NCBI RefSeq assembly: GCF_041435115.1
Contig: NZ_CP108046.1
Span: 4,898,001-4,962,000 of the forward strand
Source of the DNA: Streptomyces sp. NBC_00289
Lineage (GTDB): Bacteria; Actinomycetota; Actinomycetes; Streptomycetales; Streptomycetaceae
Length of the DNA stretch: 64,000 nucleotides
Direction: 5' to 3'
Made by a program: the position numbers and the translations under genes. The notes under the pieces were generated by a model. It worked only from the letters and a program-made list of their open reading frames with translations, did no database searches and was not told the origin of the DNA. Each line of letters starts with the position of its first letter. Position 1 is the stretch's first letter. Of the stretch, positions 26,180 through 35,726 are shown in pieces.

Positions 26180-27217
26180 TCACGTCGACTCCCGTACCAC
26201 CAGCCGGCACGGCACCGTGTGCACCCCTGGGGCGAGTCCCTCGTCGATCGCCTCCAGCAGCCGCAGCGCAGCGATGCGGCCGATCTCCGCGAGGTTCATG
26301 TCGATCGTGGTGAGCGGCGGCCGGGAGGCCACGGCCATGGTGTCCCAGTTGTCGTAGCCGACGACCGCGATGTCACCGGGCACGTTCACGCCCCGCTCGC
26401 GCAGCGCGTCCGCGATCCCCCGCGCTATCTGGTCGTTTCCGCAGAAGAAGGCGTCCGTGTCCGGGGCCGTGCGCAGCACCGCGTCGGCGGCGCGGCGGCC
26501 CCACGCCTCGCTCCACTCGCCGAAGTGGACCCGGCCGGTGGACAGGTCCAGCCCGGCGTCCGACAGGTGTTCGAGCCCGTGTCGGGCGCGGTCGCGGGCG
26601 GCCGCGTGGTGCTCCGGGCCGGTGACGTGCGCGATCCGGGTGCGGCCGGCGGACAGGAGGTGCTCGACGGCGAGGCGGGCGCCGCCCCGGTCGTCGGAGA
26701 CGACGGAGGTGTCGGCCGGGTCGGTCGAGGGCGACAGGGCGTAGACCACGGGGATCGACTCGAGGCCGCTGATGCCGGTCAGCGGCGGGCGCGGGTCGGT
26801 ACGGCGGCCGGTGACGATGATGCCGTCGACCCGGCGGTCGATGAGGTTGCGCAGATGGTGCTGCTCCCGGATCGCGTCACCGCGGGTGTCGCACAGCAGC
26901 ACCGAGATCTTGCCGGCGCCGAGCGCGTCCTCGGCGCCGAGCAGGACGGGGGTGCTGAACCGGCCGATGCCGTCCGTCGTCATCAGGCCGACCGTCCAGC
27001 TGCGGCCGGTGTGCAGGCTCTGGGCGTGCTGGTTGGGCCGGAACCCGAGTTCGGCCACGGCGTCCAGGACCCGCTGGCGGGTTTCCGGGCGCATCCGGCC
27101 GGCGCCGCTCAGCGCCTTCGACGCCGTGCCCACGCTGACGCCCGCCAGCGCGGCGACGTCGGCGAGCTTGGCCCGGCCGACGGGGGGAGAGCCTGGAGCA
27201 CCAGCAGCAGAGGTCAC
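26180..27217 (-). CDS. LacI family transcriptional regulator of the arabinofuranosidase cluster
   Basis: 345 residues. N-terminal helix-turn-helix (KLADVAALAGVSVGTASKALSG, about residues 17-38) with the hinge LGFRPNQHAQSL, then a periplasmic-binding-protein-like sensor domain ending VVREST. The start is GTG 27217 with AAGG upstream. It is divergent from the GH127 gene, and a LacI-type palindrome at 27358-27370 lies just before that gene, so it probably represses the transport and hydrolase operon until an arabinose-containing sugar binds. Confidence 0.92.
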   Translation of the reverse strand: MTSAAGAPGSPPVGRAKLADVAALAGVSVGTASKALSGAGRMRPETRQRVLDAVAELGFRPNQHAQSLHTGRSWTVGLMTTDGIGRFSTPVLLGAEDALGAGKISVLLCDTRGDAIREQHHLRNLIDRRVDGIIVTGRRTDPRPPLTGISGLESIPVVYALSPSTDPADTSVVSDDRGGARLAVEHLLSAGRTRIAHVTGPEHHAAARDRARHGLEHLSDAGLDLSTGRVHFGEWSEAWGRRAADAVLRTAPDTDAFFCGNDQIARGIADALRERGVNVPGDIAVVGYDNWDTMAVASRPPLTTIDMNLAEIGRIAALRLLEAIDEGLAPGVHTVPCRLVVREST

Positions 27218-27357
27218 GAGCAAACCTTTTCCTTGGCGAGAACGGCGCCCACCATCCTGACAGGCACCGCAGTCGCCTGCCACCCCGTGGGCAAGCTGAA
27301 AAAACACTTGCCGCGACTCTTGACCACGATTGTCGCCTGCCCTCATCTTTCTCGTCA

Positions 27358-27370
27358 GGAAAACGATTGC
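27358..27370. promoter_or_regulatory. LacI-type operator GGAAAACGATTGC
   Basis: Read on the minus strand this is GCAATCGTTTTCC, which contains the LacI/GalR core AANCGNTT exactly. It lies 31 nt upstream of the GH127 start codon, a position suited to repression. A half-match ACGATTG occurs at 27326-27332. Confidence 0.6.
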
Positions 27371-27400
27371 TCAACCGCGTCTCCCGACCCTCGGAGAGCC

Positions 27401-29326
27401 ATGCCCCGCACCCCCTCCGTCCCGCCCTCCCCCACGGGTCCCGTCCGCCTCGGCCCGGACGCCCGTGCCGTGCTGCGCCCGGCCACCGTCGGACTCGACG
27501 CGGGCTTCTGGCACACCCGGCGCGAGGTCAACGCCCACACCTCCGTCCCGCAGGGCCCCGGCCTGCTGGAGTCGGCCGGCAACCTGCACAACCTGCGGCT
27601 CGCGGCCGGCACCGCCGAGGGCGAGTTCCGAGGCGGGTACCCCTTCGTCGACACGGACGTCTACAAGTGGCTGGAGGCGGCGGCCTGGCAGCTCGCCCAG
27701 GAGCCGTCCGGGGATCTCGAGGCCCACGTCGACCGGATCACCGCCCTGGTCGCCGACGCCCAGCAGCCCGACGGCTACCTCAACACCTGGTTCCAGCTGG
27801 TCAAGGGCGGTGAGCGCTACCAGGACCTGCGCTGGGGCCACGAGCTGTACTGCGCGGGCCATCTGATCCAGGCCGCCGTCGCCCACCACCGGGTCACCGG
27901 CCGCACCGAACTCCTCGATGTGGCCCGCCGGTTCGCCGACCAGGTCGACTCCGTCTTCGGCCCGCCCGGCAGCGGCAAGCCCATCGACGGCATCGACGGC
28001 CACCCGGAGGTCGAGACCGCCCTGGTCGAGCTGTACCGGGAGACCGGCGAGCGCCGCTATCTCGACCTCGCCGCCTACTTCGTCGACCGCCACGGCCACG
28101 GTCTGCTCGGCGGCGAGGCCTACTGCCAGGACCGCGTCCCGCTGCGCGAGGCGACGAACGTCGAGGGCCACGCCGTACGGCAGCTCTATCTGCTGGCCGC
28201 CGCCGCCGACCTCGCCACCGAGACCGGCGACCCGGGGCTCCGTGCCGCCGCCGAACGGTTGTGGCAGGCCATGACCACCACCAAGACCCACCTCACCGGC
28301 GGGCTCGGCGCCCACCACGACGAGGAGGACTTCGGCGACCCGTACGAACTCCCCAACGAGCGCGCCTACTGCGAGACCTGCGCCGCCATCGCCTCCGTCC
28401 AGTGGAGCTGGCGGATGGCCCTGCTCACCGGCGAGGCCCGCTACTCCGACCTCATCGAACGCACCCTCTACAACGGCTTCCTGGCCGGTGTCTCCCTCGA
28501 CGGCGAGCGCTGGCTGTACGTCAACCCGCTCCAGGTCCGCGACGGACACACCGACCCCGGCGGCGACCAGTCGGCCCGCCGCACCCGCTGGTTCCGCTGC
28601 GCGTGCTGCCCGCCCAACGTGATGCGCCTCCTCGCGAGCCTGGAGCACTACCTGGCCAGCGGTGACGACGACGGTCTCCAGATCCACCAGTATGTGGCCG
28701 GCCGCTACCGCAGCGACCTGGCGGTGGTCCGCGCCGAGACCGACTACCCCTGGCACGGCACCGTCGCCCTCACCGTCGAGGAGACCCCCGCCGACCGCCC
28801 CTGGACGCTGTCCCTGCGCATCCCCGAGTGGTGCCGCGAGTTCCGTGTGCGCTGCGGGGACCGTACGTACGACGCTCCCGCGGCCGACGGCTGGCTGCGG
28901 CTGGAGCGGACCTGGGCCCCCGGCGACCGGGTCGTCCTGGAACTCACGCTGGAGCCGCGGCTCACCGCCGCCGACCCGCGCGTGGACGCCGTACGCGGCT
29001 GCGTCGCGATCGAACGCGGGCCGCTCGTGTACTGCCTGGAAGGGGTCGACCACCCCGGCGGCGGACTGGACGACGTCGTCGTCGACACCACCCGGCCGCT
29101 CGCCGTGAAGCACCGCCCCGACCTGCTCGGCGGCGTCACCACGGTCGTGGCGGCGGGCCGGCGGCGGCACCTCCCGGACCCGGGCTGGTGGCCGTACGCC
29201 CCCGCCGACCAGTCGCCCCGACACCCCCGACAGGAGGGCGAGCCGGTCGAGTTGACCGCCGTCCCCTACTACGCCTGGGCCAACCGCGAGGACGGCGGCA
29301 TGCGCGTCTGGCTGCCCACCTCCTGA
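27401..29326 (+). CDS. GH127 family beta-L-arabinofuranosidase
   Basis: 641 residues, cytoplasmic (no signal peptide). An (alpha/alpha)6 barrel is followed by beta-sandwich domains. The GH127 metal and catalytic residues can be placed: Glu325 and Cys327 in CETC, and Cys402-Cys403 in FRCACCPPN. By spacing to the characterised Bifidobacterium enzyme HypBA1, Cys402 is the nucleophile and Glu309 the acid/base. The family removes terminal beta-L-arabinofuranose, as found on plant hydroxyproline-rich glycoproteins. It is first in an operon with an importer, so it would act on imported oligosaccharides. GGAGA precedes ATG 27401. Confidence 0.9.
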   Translation: MPRTPSVPPSPTGPVRLGPDARAVLRPATVGLDAGFWHTRREVNAHTSVPQGPGLLESAGNLHNLRLAAGTAEGEFRGGYPFVDTDVYKWLEAAAWQLAQEPSGDLEAHVDRITALVADAQQPDGYLNTWFQLVKGGERYQDLRWGHELYCAGHLIQAAVAHHRVTGRTELLDVARRFADQVDSVFGPPGSGKPIDGIDGHPEVETALVELYRETGERRYLDLAAYFVDRHGHGLLGGEAYCQDRVPLREATNVEGHAVRQLYLLAAAADLATETGDPGLRAAAERLWQAMTTTKTHLTGGLGAHHDEEDFGDPYELPNERAYCETCAAIASVQWSWRMALLTGEARYSDLIERTLYNGFLAGVSLDGERWLYVNPLQVRDGHTDPGGDQSARRTRWFRCACCPPNVMRLLASLEHYLASGDDDGLQIHQYVAGRYRSDLAVVRAETDYPWHGTVALTVEETPADRPWTLSLRIPEWCREFRVRCGDRTYDAPAADGWLRLERTWAPGDRVVLELTLEPRLTAADPRVDAVRGCVAIERGPLVYCLEGVDHPGGGLDDVVVDTTRPLAVKHRPDLLGGVTTVVAAGRRRHLPDPGWWPYAPADQSPRHPRQEGEPVELTAVPYYAWANREDGGMRVWLPTS

Positions 29327-29368
29327 AAACCTCCCGCCCCAAGAGCTCTACGACAACGAGGTCACCCC

Positions 29369-30616
29369 GTGATACCCACCAGCCGCACACTCCTCGCCGC
29401 ACTCGCCGCCGTCGGCACGCTCGCCTCCCTCACCGCCTGCGGAGGCGGCTCCGACGAAGGCTCGGGCTCCTCCGACGCGTCCGGCGGGACGTACACCTTC
29501 TGGGACCCGTACCCGCAGTTCGACGCCTCCTCCCCGTGGGGCAAGCTCGTCGGCGAGTGCGGGACGAAGGCCGGGGTCACCGTCAAGCGCACCGCCTACG
29601 ACACCACCGACCTCGGCAACAAGGCGCTGCTGGCGGCCCAGCAGGGCAACGCGCCCGACGTGATGCTGGTGGACAACCCGGTCGTCTCCACGCTCGTGGA
29701 GGCGGGCATCCTCAACAAGACGAGCGACCTCGGCCTCGACACCAAGGCCATCCAGAAGAACATCATCGGCGCGGGCACCATCGACGACGCCTCCTACGGC
29801 GTCCCGATCGGCGCCAACACGCTCGCCCTCTACTACAACAAGAAGGTCCTGACGGCGGCCGGCGTCGACCCTGCGTCCATCAAGGACTGGACCTCCCTGA
29901 CCGCCGCCCTGCGGAAGGTGAAGGACGCCGGCAAGAAGGGCATCACGTTCTCCGCGATCAACACGGAGGAGGGCAGCTTCCAGTTCCTGCCGTGGTTCTG
30001 GGGTGCGGGCGGGGACCTGACCGAGCTCGACTCGGACAAGGGAGTCGCCGCCCTCTCGCTGTGGAAGCAGTGGGTGGACGACGGGCTGGCCCCCAAGGAC
30101 GTTCTGCAGAACACCCAGACCACCAGCTGGCAGGAGTTCGCCACCGGCGACTACGCGTTCGGTGAGAACGGCACCTGGCAGCTCGGCAACGCCGACAAGG
30201 CCGGCTTCGACTACGGAGTCGTCAACATCCCCGGCCAGAAGGGCGGTTCGGCGCCGGTGCCGACGGGCGGCGAGTTCGTCACCGTGCCCGTGCAGAAGGA
30301 CAGCGCGCGCTACGACGTCACCAAGAAGATCGTCGAGTGTCTGACCAACGATACGAACCTGCTGGCCACGGACACCACGCTGGCGTACATCGCCCCGACG
30401 GCCGCCGTGCAGTCCGAGCAGGTGAAGGCCAACCCGAAGCTCGAGCCGTGGGTGCGCGCGGTCGCCGCGGCCCGCGGCCGTACCAGCGGTGGCCTGGGCT
30501 CGAAGTACCCCACCATCTCCCAGCCCCTGTGGACGGCCGTCCAGTCGGCCCTGTCCGGCGGCAAGAGCCCGCAGGCCGCCCTGGACACGGCCCAGTCGAG
30601 CGCCGAGAAGGGCTAG
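29369..30616 (+). CDS. ABC importer sugar-binding lipoprotein
   Basis: 415 residues, extracellular solute-binding family 1. The signal peptide ends in the lipobox LTAC with Cys about residue 24, then a Gly/Ser/Asp linker and the two-lobed fold (TYTFWDPYPQFD, APDVMLVDNP, GVPIGANTLALYYNKK). It starts at GTG 29369 with GAGGTCA upstream. It is followed by two permease genes and preceded by GH127, so its ligand is probably an arabinose-containing oligosaccharide (inference). Confidence 0.93.
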   Translation: MIPTSRTLLAALAAVGTLASLTACGGGSDEGSGSSDASGGTYTFWDPYPQFDASSPWGKLVGECGTKAGVTVKRTAYDTTDLGNKALLAAQQGNAPDVMLVDNPVVSTLVEAGILNKTSDLGLDTKAIQKNIIGAGTIDDASYGVPIGANTLALYYNKKVLTAAGVDPASIKDWTSLTAALRKVKDAGKKGITFSAINTEEGSFQFLPWFWGAGGDLTELDSDKGVAALSLWKQWVDDGLAPKDVLQNTQTTSWQEFATGDYAFGENGTWQLGNADKAGFDYGVVNIPGQKGGSAPVPTGGEFVTVPVQKDSARYDVTKKIVECLTNDTNLLATDTTLAYIAPTAAVQSEQVKANPKLEPWVRAVAAARGRTSGGLGSKYPTISQPLWTAVQSALSGGKSPQAALDTAQSSAEKG

Positions 30617-30626
30617 GACCGCCGCC

Positions 30627-31595
30627 ATGACCCTGGCCCGAGTCGACCGCCCGCGGCGGGCCCCGGCCGTGCGGGAGGCGGACGTCACCGACACCCTGCC
30701 GCTACGGCGCCGGCACCGGCGCAGAGCCCGCCTGACCGCCCTCGCCTTCGTCGCGCCACTGCTGGCCTACCTCGCCGCGTTCTACGTCTATCCGCTCTAC
30801 CGCAACCTCGACCTGAGCCTGCGCGACTACACCGTCCGGTCGTTCGTGGCGGGGGACGCGCCGTTCTCCGGCTGGGCCAACTTCCAGAAGGTCCTGGACG
30901 ACCCGACGTTCGGCCCGGCGATGCGCCACACCATGATCTTCACCTTCGTGTCGATCGCCTTCCAGTACGCCGTCGGGCTCGCTCTCGCCGTCTTCTTCAA
31001 CCGGCACTTCCGGCTGGCCCCGACCCTGCGCGCACTGTTCCTGATCCCCTGGCTGCTGCCCCTCATCGTGTCGGCGTCGACGTGGTCGTGGATGTTCAAC
31101 AGCGAGTCGGGCGTCGTGAACTACTTCCTGCACTTCTTCGGCGTCGACGCGGTCGGCTGGCTCACCTCGCCGGACTGGGCGCTCACCTCGGTGATCGTCG
31201 CCAACATCTGGATCGGCATCCCGTTCAACCTCGTCATCCTCCACAGCGGCCTGCAGAACATCCCCGGCGAGCTCTACGAGGCGGCCGCCCTGGACGGGGC
31301 GAGCGCCTGGCAGCAGTTCCGCCGGATCACCTTCCCGCTGCTGCGCCCGGTGTCGGCGATCACCCTGCTGCTCGGCCTCGTCTACACCCTCAAGGTGTTC
31401 GACCTGATCTGGATCATGACCAAGGGCGGCCCGGGCGACGCCTCGTCCACCCTGGCGACCTGGTCGTACCAGCTCGGCTTCGGCACGTTGCTGCCCAAGT
31501 TCGGGCCGGGGGCGGCGGTCGGCGACATCCTCATCCTCATCGCCCTCGTCTTCGGCCTGCTGTACATCCGCGTCCAGAGGAGGCAGGAAGCGTGA
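30627..31595 (+). CDS. ABC sugar importer permease, MalF/UgpA type
   Basis: 322 residues. An Arg-rich N-terminus (RRRHRRRARL) precedes six predicted membrane helices. The cytoplasmic EAA loop that contacts the ATPase reads EAAALDGASAWQQFRRITFP (about residues 218-237). Overlaps the second permease by 4 nt. No ATP-binding subunit is encoded nearby; in Streptomyces, sugar importers of this class commonly share the ATPase MsiK. Confidence 0.93.
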   Translation: MTLARVDRPRRAPAVREADVTDTLPLRRRHRRRARLTALAFVAPLLAYLAAFYVYPLYRNLDLSLRDYTVRSFVAGDAPFSGWANFQKVLDDPTFGPAMRHTMIFTFVSIAFQYAVGLALAVFFNRHFRLAPTLRALFLIPWLLPLIVSASTWSWMFNSESGVVNYFLHFFGVDAVGWLTSPDWALTSVIVANIWIGIPFNLVILHSGLQNIPGELYEAAALDGASAWQQFRRITFPLLRPVSAITLLLGLVYTLKVFDLIWIMTKGGPGDASSTLATWSYQLGFGTLLPKFGPGAAVGDILILIALVFGLLYIRVQRRQEA

Positions 31596-32413
31596 AACGC
31601 CGTACGTCCTCCCGCCGCCACACGGTCATCGGGGTCGCCCTCACCGCGCTGATGCTGTTCCCGGTGTACTGGATGCTGAACGTGTCCCTCACCCCGCAGC
31701 AGGACATGCGCAAGACCCCGCCCGACCTGTTTCCCCTCCACCCCACCTTCGAGGGCTACCGGGCCGTTCTCGACGACCAGCTGCCGTACCTCGGCACCAG
31801 TCTCCTGATCGGCCTCGGCACGGTCGCCCTCACCCTCGTCCTCGCCGCCCCGGCCGGCTACGCGCTGGCGAAGCTCCGCCCGCTCGGCGGCGGCGCCCTC
31901 GGCCTGGTCCTGCTGGTCGCCCAGATGATCCCCGGCATCGTCATGGCGATGGGCTTCTACGGCATCTTCCTCGACCTCGGTCTGCTCAACTCCTGGTGGG
32001 GGCTGATCGTCGCCGACTCCACCATCGCCGTTCCCTTCGGCGTCATGATCTTCACCGCGTTCATGTCGGGCATCCCCGGCGAGCTCATCGCCGCCTCCCG
32101 CATCGACGGCGCCGGCACCTTCCGCACCTTCTGGTCGGTCGTCCTGCCGGTGAGCCGCAACGCCGTCGTCACCGTGTCGCTCTTCGGCTTCCTGTGGGCC
32201 TGGTCCGACTTCGTCTTCGCCAACACCCTCGACGGCGGCGGCGACCTGAGGCCGATCACCCTCGGCATCTACAAGTACATCGGCAACAACAACCAGGAGT
32301 GGAACGCGATCATGGCCACCGCCGTCGTCGCCTCCGTCCCCGCGACGGTCCTGCTGGTACTCGCCCAGCGTTACGTGGCCGCGGGTGTGACCGCCGGCGC
32401 GGTGAAGGACTGA
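31592..32413 (+). CDS. ABC sugar importer permease, MalG/UgpE type
   Basis: 273 residues, six membrane helices, with the EAA-loop variant ELIAASRIDGAGTFRTFWSV (about residues 164-183). It starts with GTG inside the stop region of the first permease (GTGA). It forms the channel with the preceding permease and uses the lipoprotein encoded upstream. Confidence 0.93.
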   Translation: MKRRTSSRRHTVIGVALTALMLFPVYWMLNVSLTPQQDMRKTPPDLFPLHPTFEGYRAVLDDQLPYLGTSLLIGLGTVALTLVLAAPAGYALAKLRPLGGGALGLVLLVAQMIPGIVMAMGFYGIFLDLGLLNSWWGLIVADSTIAVPFGVMIFTAFMSGIPGELIAASRIDGAGTFRTFWSVVLPVSRNAVVTVSLFGFLWAWSDFVFANTLDGGGDLRPITLGIYKYIGNNNQEWNAIMATAVVASVPATVLLVLAQRYVAAGVTAGAVKD

Positions 32414-32454
32414 CGACCCCCTTCCCATTCCCTCCTTCGAGGAGAACCCCTGTC

Positions 32455-34194
32455 ATGAGCCGCACAAGAAAGCTGACCAGCGTCCTCGGCGTCGCCGCCC
32501 TGGCCGCCACCGCCGCCCTCGCCACCGGAGCCCCGGCCGAGGCGGTACCCACCTCCGCCACCACCCTGGTCGTCAACGCGAACCAGATCCTGCGCCCGGT
32601 CACCCACGTGGCGACCGGCAGCCTCTACGGCCTCGCCGACAACAGCACGCCCGCCGACAGCCTGGTCACCCCGCTCAAGCCGAACACCTTCGTGCAGATG
32701 GCGCCGGGCGGCTCCCAACTGCCCAACGGCGAACCACGGCCCGCGGGAGACGCACTCGTCGTGGCGCCGAAGGCGGCCCGCGCGGGCGCCAAGGTGGTGG
32801 TGCGGATGCCCGACTGGTACCCGAACTTCCCCTACAAGTGGGTCGGCTGGAGCGACTGGCTGTCCGCGGTCGACAAGCAGGTCACGTCCGTGCGGTCGTC
32901 CGGCGCGAGCAACATCAGCGCGTACGAACTGTGGAACGAACCCGACTGGACCTGGGACACCGCCAACGCGGGCGCCTTCAACGCGGGGTGGGCGCGTACG
33001 TTCAACGAGGTCCGCGCCCATGACACCTCGACCCCGGTCCAGGGCCCGAGCCACTCCGCCTGGAACCAGTCCTGGATGAGCTCGTTCCTCACCGACGCCA
33101 AGGCGAGCGGCACGGTCCCCGACGTCATCGCCTGGCACGAACTCCAGGGCAGCGCGAACATCGCCGCGCACGTCTCCGCTTACCGCTCCCTGGAGTCGAG
33201 CCTCGGCATCAGTCCCCGCCCGATCGCGATCGAGGAGTACGGCACCCCCGACGAGATGGGCAACTCCGGTGCCCTGATCGGTTACGCCGCCAAGTTCGAG
33301 CGGACGGGAGTCCGGGACGCCGAACTCGCCTTCTGGAACCACTACGGCACCCTCGGCGACACCCTCACCGACACCGGCGGGTCGCCCAACGGCTCGTACT
33401 GGACGTACAGGTGGTACGGCGACATGACCGGGAACATGCTGGTCACCACGCCACCCGCCCAGACGGGTATCGACGGCATCGCCTCCCGCAACAGCGCCGG
33501 CACCCAGATCAGCGTGGTCGCGGGCGGCTGCACCGGCTCCTGCGCGGTGACCGTGAACGGTCTGTCGTCCCTGTCGGCCTTCGGCAGCACGGTCCACGTG
33601 AAGCTGGAGTACTCCCCCGGCACCGGCCGCACGACCGCGTCGCCCGGCCCGATCACCGTCTCCGACGCCGACTACACCGTCAGCGGTGGCTCCCTCACCG
33701 TGCCCGTCACCATGAACGCCGCCGACGGCTACCACCTGGTGATCACCCCGAGCGGCACCAACACCTCGCTCGCCGGCCGCTACCAGATCACCAACAAGAA
33801 CAGCGGTCTGGCCCTCGACACCCTCAACGCGGGCACCGCGCAGGGCACCTCGGTGGTCCAGGCGACGTCCACCACCGGCACCGACCAGAACTGGACCCTG
33901 ACGGCCGCCGGTTCGGGCCTGTACAGGATCGTCAACCAGAAGAGCGGCCTGCTGCTCGGCATCGACGCCATGAGCACCGCCGACGGCGGAGCCGCCCTGA
34001 TCTGGGGCGACAACGGCACCGCCGACCACCTGTGGCAGCTCCTCCCGGCCCGCGACGGCTACTACAAGATCGCCAACTACAACAGCGGCCGGCTGCTGGG
34101 CGTGAACGCCATGAGCACCTCGTCCGGCGCCCAGGTCCTCCAGTGGAGCGACAACGGCACCGCGGACCACCTGTGGAGGCTGACCTCGCGCTGA
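32455..34194 (+). CDS. Secreted clan GH-A glycoside hydrolase with ricin-type carbohydrate-binding domain
   Basis: 579 residues. Signal peptide 1-30 (cleavage near APAEA). A TIM-barrel catalytic domain has the GH-A acid/base Glu162 in ELWNEPDW and a nucleophile in IAIEEYG (Glu260 or Glu261). A beta-sandwich follows, then a C-terminal ricin-type/CBM13 domain (about 440-579) with two clear repeats (NKNSGLALD, NYNSGRLLG). The fold suggests GH39 or a related family; the exact activity is unknown. AGGAGAA precedes ATG 32455. As last gene of the GH127 operon it probably releases the oligosaccharide that is imported. Confidence 0.82.
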   Translation: MSRTRKLTSVLGVAALAATAALATGAPAEAVPTSATTLVVNANQILRPVTHVATGSLYGLADNSTPADSLVTPLKPNTFVQMAPGGSQLPNGEPRPAGDALVVAPKAARAGAKVVVRMPDWYPNFPYKWVGWSDWLSAVDKQVTSVRSSGASNISAYELWNEPDWTWDTANAGAFNAGWARTFNEVRAHDTSTPVQGPSHSAWNQSWMSSFLTDAKASGTVPDVIAWHELQGSANIAAHVSAYRSLESSLGISPRPIAIEEYGTPDEMGNSGALIGYAAKFERTGVRDAELAFWNHYGTLGDTLTDTGGSPNGSYWTYRWYGDMTGNMLVTTPPAQTGIDGIASRNSAGTQISVVAGGCTGSCAVTVNGLSSLSAFGSTVHVKLEYSPGTGRTTASPGPITVSDADYTVSGGSLTVPVTMNAADGYHLVITPSGTNTSLAGRYQITNKNSGLALDTLNAGTAQGTSVVQATSTTGTDQNWTLTAAGSGLYRIVNQKSGLLLGIDAMSTADGGAALIWGDNGTADHLWQLLPARDGYYKIANYNSGRLLGVNAMSTSSGAQVLQWSDNGTADHLWRLTSR

Positions 34195-34205
34195 GGCGAC
34201 AGGCA

Positions 34206-34244
34206 CCTGTGCCCCTGGCCGATGTCGGCGGCCAGGGGCACAGG
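34206..34244. terminator. Bidirectional terminator hairpin
   Basis: A perfect 15-bp stem, CCTGTGCCCCTGGCC (34206-34220) with GGCCAGGGGCACAGG (34230-34244), with a 9-nt loop. It lies between the 3' ends of the glycosidase gene and convergent purA and can serve both. Confidence 0.85.
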
Positions 34245-34255
34245 CAGGTCCGGAG

Positions 34256-35539
34256 CTAGATGAACGAGTTGATCTCGATCGTCTCGGTCCGGCCCGGGCC
34301 GACGCCGATCGCGGAGATCGGCGCGCCCGACATCTCCTCCAGCGCCTTCACGTAGTCCTGCGCGTTCTTCGGCAGGTCGGCGAAGGTCTTGGCCTTGGTG
34401 ATGTCCTCCGACCAGCCGGGCAGGTTCTCGTAGACCGGCTTCGCGTGGTGGAAGTCGGACTGCGAGTACGGCAGTTCCTCCACCCGCTTGCCGTCGATCT
34501 CGTAGGCCACGCAGACCGGGATCTGCTCCCAGCCGGTCAGGACGTCCAGCTTGGTGAGGAAGAAGTCCGTCAGGCCGTTGACCCGGGTCGCGTACCGCGC
34601 GATCACCGCGTCGAACCAGCCGCAGCGGCGGTCACGGCCGGTGGTCACGCCCCGCTCGCCGCCGATGCGGCGCAGCGCGTCGCCGTCCGCGTCGAACAGC
34701 TCCGTCGGGAAGGGCCCGGAACCGACCCGGGTCGTGTACGCCTTCAGGATGCCGATGACCCGGCTGATCTTCGTCGGACCGACTCCGGCGCCGGTGCAGG
34801 CACCGCCCGCGGTCGGGTTGCTGGAGGTGACGAACGGGTACGTCCCGTGGTCGATGTCCAGCAGGGTGCCCTGGCCGCCCTCGAAGAGGACCACCTTGTC
34901 GTCCTCGAGCGCCTGGTTGAGGACCAGGACGGTGTCGGCGACGTACGGGGCGAGCCGGTCGGCGTAGGTCAGCAGCTCCTCGACCACCTGATCGACGGAG
35001 ATCGCCCGCCGGTTGTAGAGCTTGGTGAGGATCTGGTTCTTGACGTCGAGAGCCGCCTCGACCTTCTGGGTCAGGATCGACTCGTCGTACAGGTCCTGCA
35101 CGCGGATACCGACGCGGTTGATCTTGTCCGCGTAGGTCGGCCCGATCCCGCGCCCGGTGGTGCCGATCTTGCGCTTTCCGAGGAAGCGTTCCGTCACCTT
35201 GTCGACAGTGACGTTGTACGGCGTGATGATGTGAGCGTTTCCGCTGATCAGGAGCTTGGACGTGTCGACGCCACGCTCGTTCAGCCCGTTCAGCTCGGAG
35301 AACAGGACCGACGGGTCGACGACGACGCCGTTGCCGATGACCGGGGTACACCCCGGGGACAGGATTCCGGAAGGGAGGAGGTGGAGGGCATACTTCTGAT
35401 CGCCCACGACTACTGTGTGGCCGGCGTTGTTACCGCCCTGGTAACGCACCACGTAGTCCACCGACCCGCCGAGCAGGTCGGTCGCCTTTCCCTTGCCTTC
35501 GTCACCCCACTGAGCACCGAGCAGCACAAGTGCGGGCAC
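34256..35539 (-). CDS. purA: Adenylosuccinate synthetase
   Basis: 427 residues. Joins IMP and aspartate using GTP, the first committed step to AMP. Signature [11 protein letters not shown] at about 8-18 with catalytic Asp13, the GHTVV loop near 40, the [10 protein letters not shown] segment near 124-133 and the GTP-binding TKLDVLTG near 331. Starts with GTG 35539 following GGAAGGGG. Monocistronic, divergent from the diacylglycerol-kinase-like gene. Confidence 0.97.
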   Translation of the reverse strand: MPALVLLGAQWGDEGKGKATDLLGGSVDYVVRYQGGNNAGHTVVVGDQKYALHLLPSGILSPGCTPVIGNGVVVDPSVLFSELNGLNERGVDTSKLLISGNAHIITPYNVTVDKVTERFLGKRKIGTTGRGIGPTYADKINRVGIRVQDLYDESILTQKVEAALDVKNQILTKLYNRRAISVDQVVEELLTYADRLAPYVADTVLVLNQALEDDKVVLFEGGQGTLLDIDHGTYPFVTSSNPTAGGACTGAGVGPTKISRVIGILKAYTTRVGSGPFPTELFDADGDALRRIGGERGVTTGRDRRCGWFDAVIARYATRVNGLTDFFLTKLDVLTGWEQIPVCVAYEIDGKRVEELPYSQSDFHHAKPVYENLPGWSEDITKAKTFADLPKNAQDYVKALEEMSGAPISAIGVGPGRTETIEINSFI

Positions 35540-35665
35540 GCGCGTACACCCCTTCCGGGCGGGGCATGTCCAAGGCCAGGGGCGTACGCGGCACTGCTCG
35601 TGCCTCGTACACCGGCGACCTTCGTTGGTCGCGACCCGTCGGACCGGATGCCCCGGAATAGACGA

Positions 35666-35693
35666 AGCCCCTGGCGCAATAGCGCAAGGGGCT
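35666..35693. terminator. Stem-loop in the purA/kinase-like divergent gap
   Basis: AGCCCCTGGCGC, loop AATA, GCGCAAGGGGCT: a 12-bp stem with one mismatch. It lies 33 nt upstream of the start at 35727 and about 125 nt upstream of purA. A terminator-like hairpin between two divergent starts is unusual; it may be an attenuator or end a short RNA. Confidence 0.5.
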
Positions 35694-35726
35694 CTTGCAC
35701 AAAGATGCTACCCGAGGAAGCGAGGC

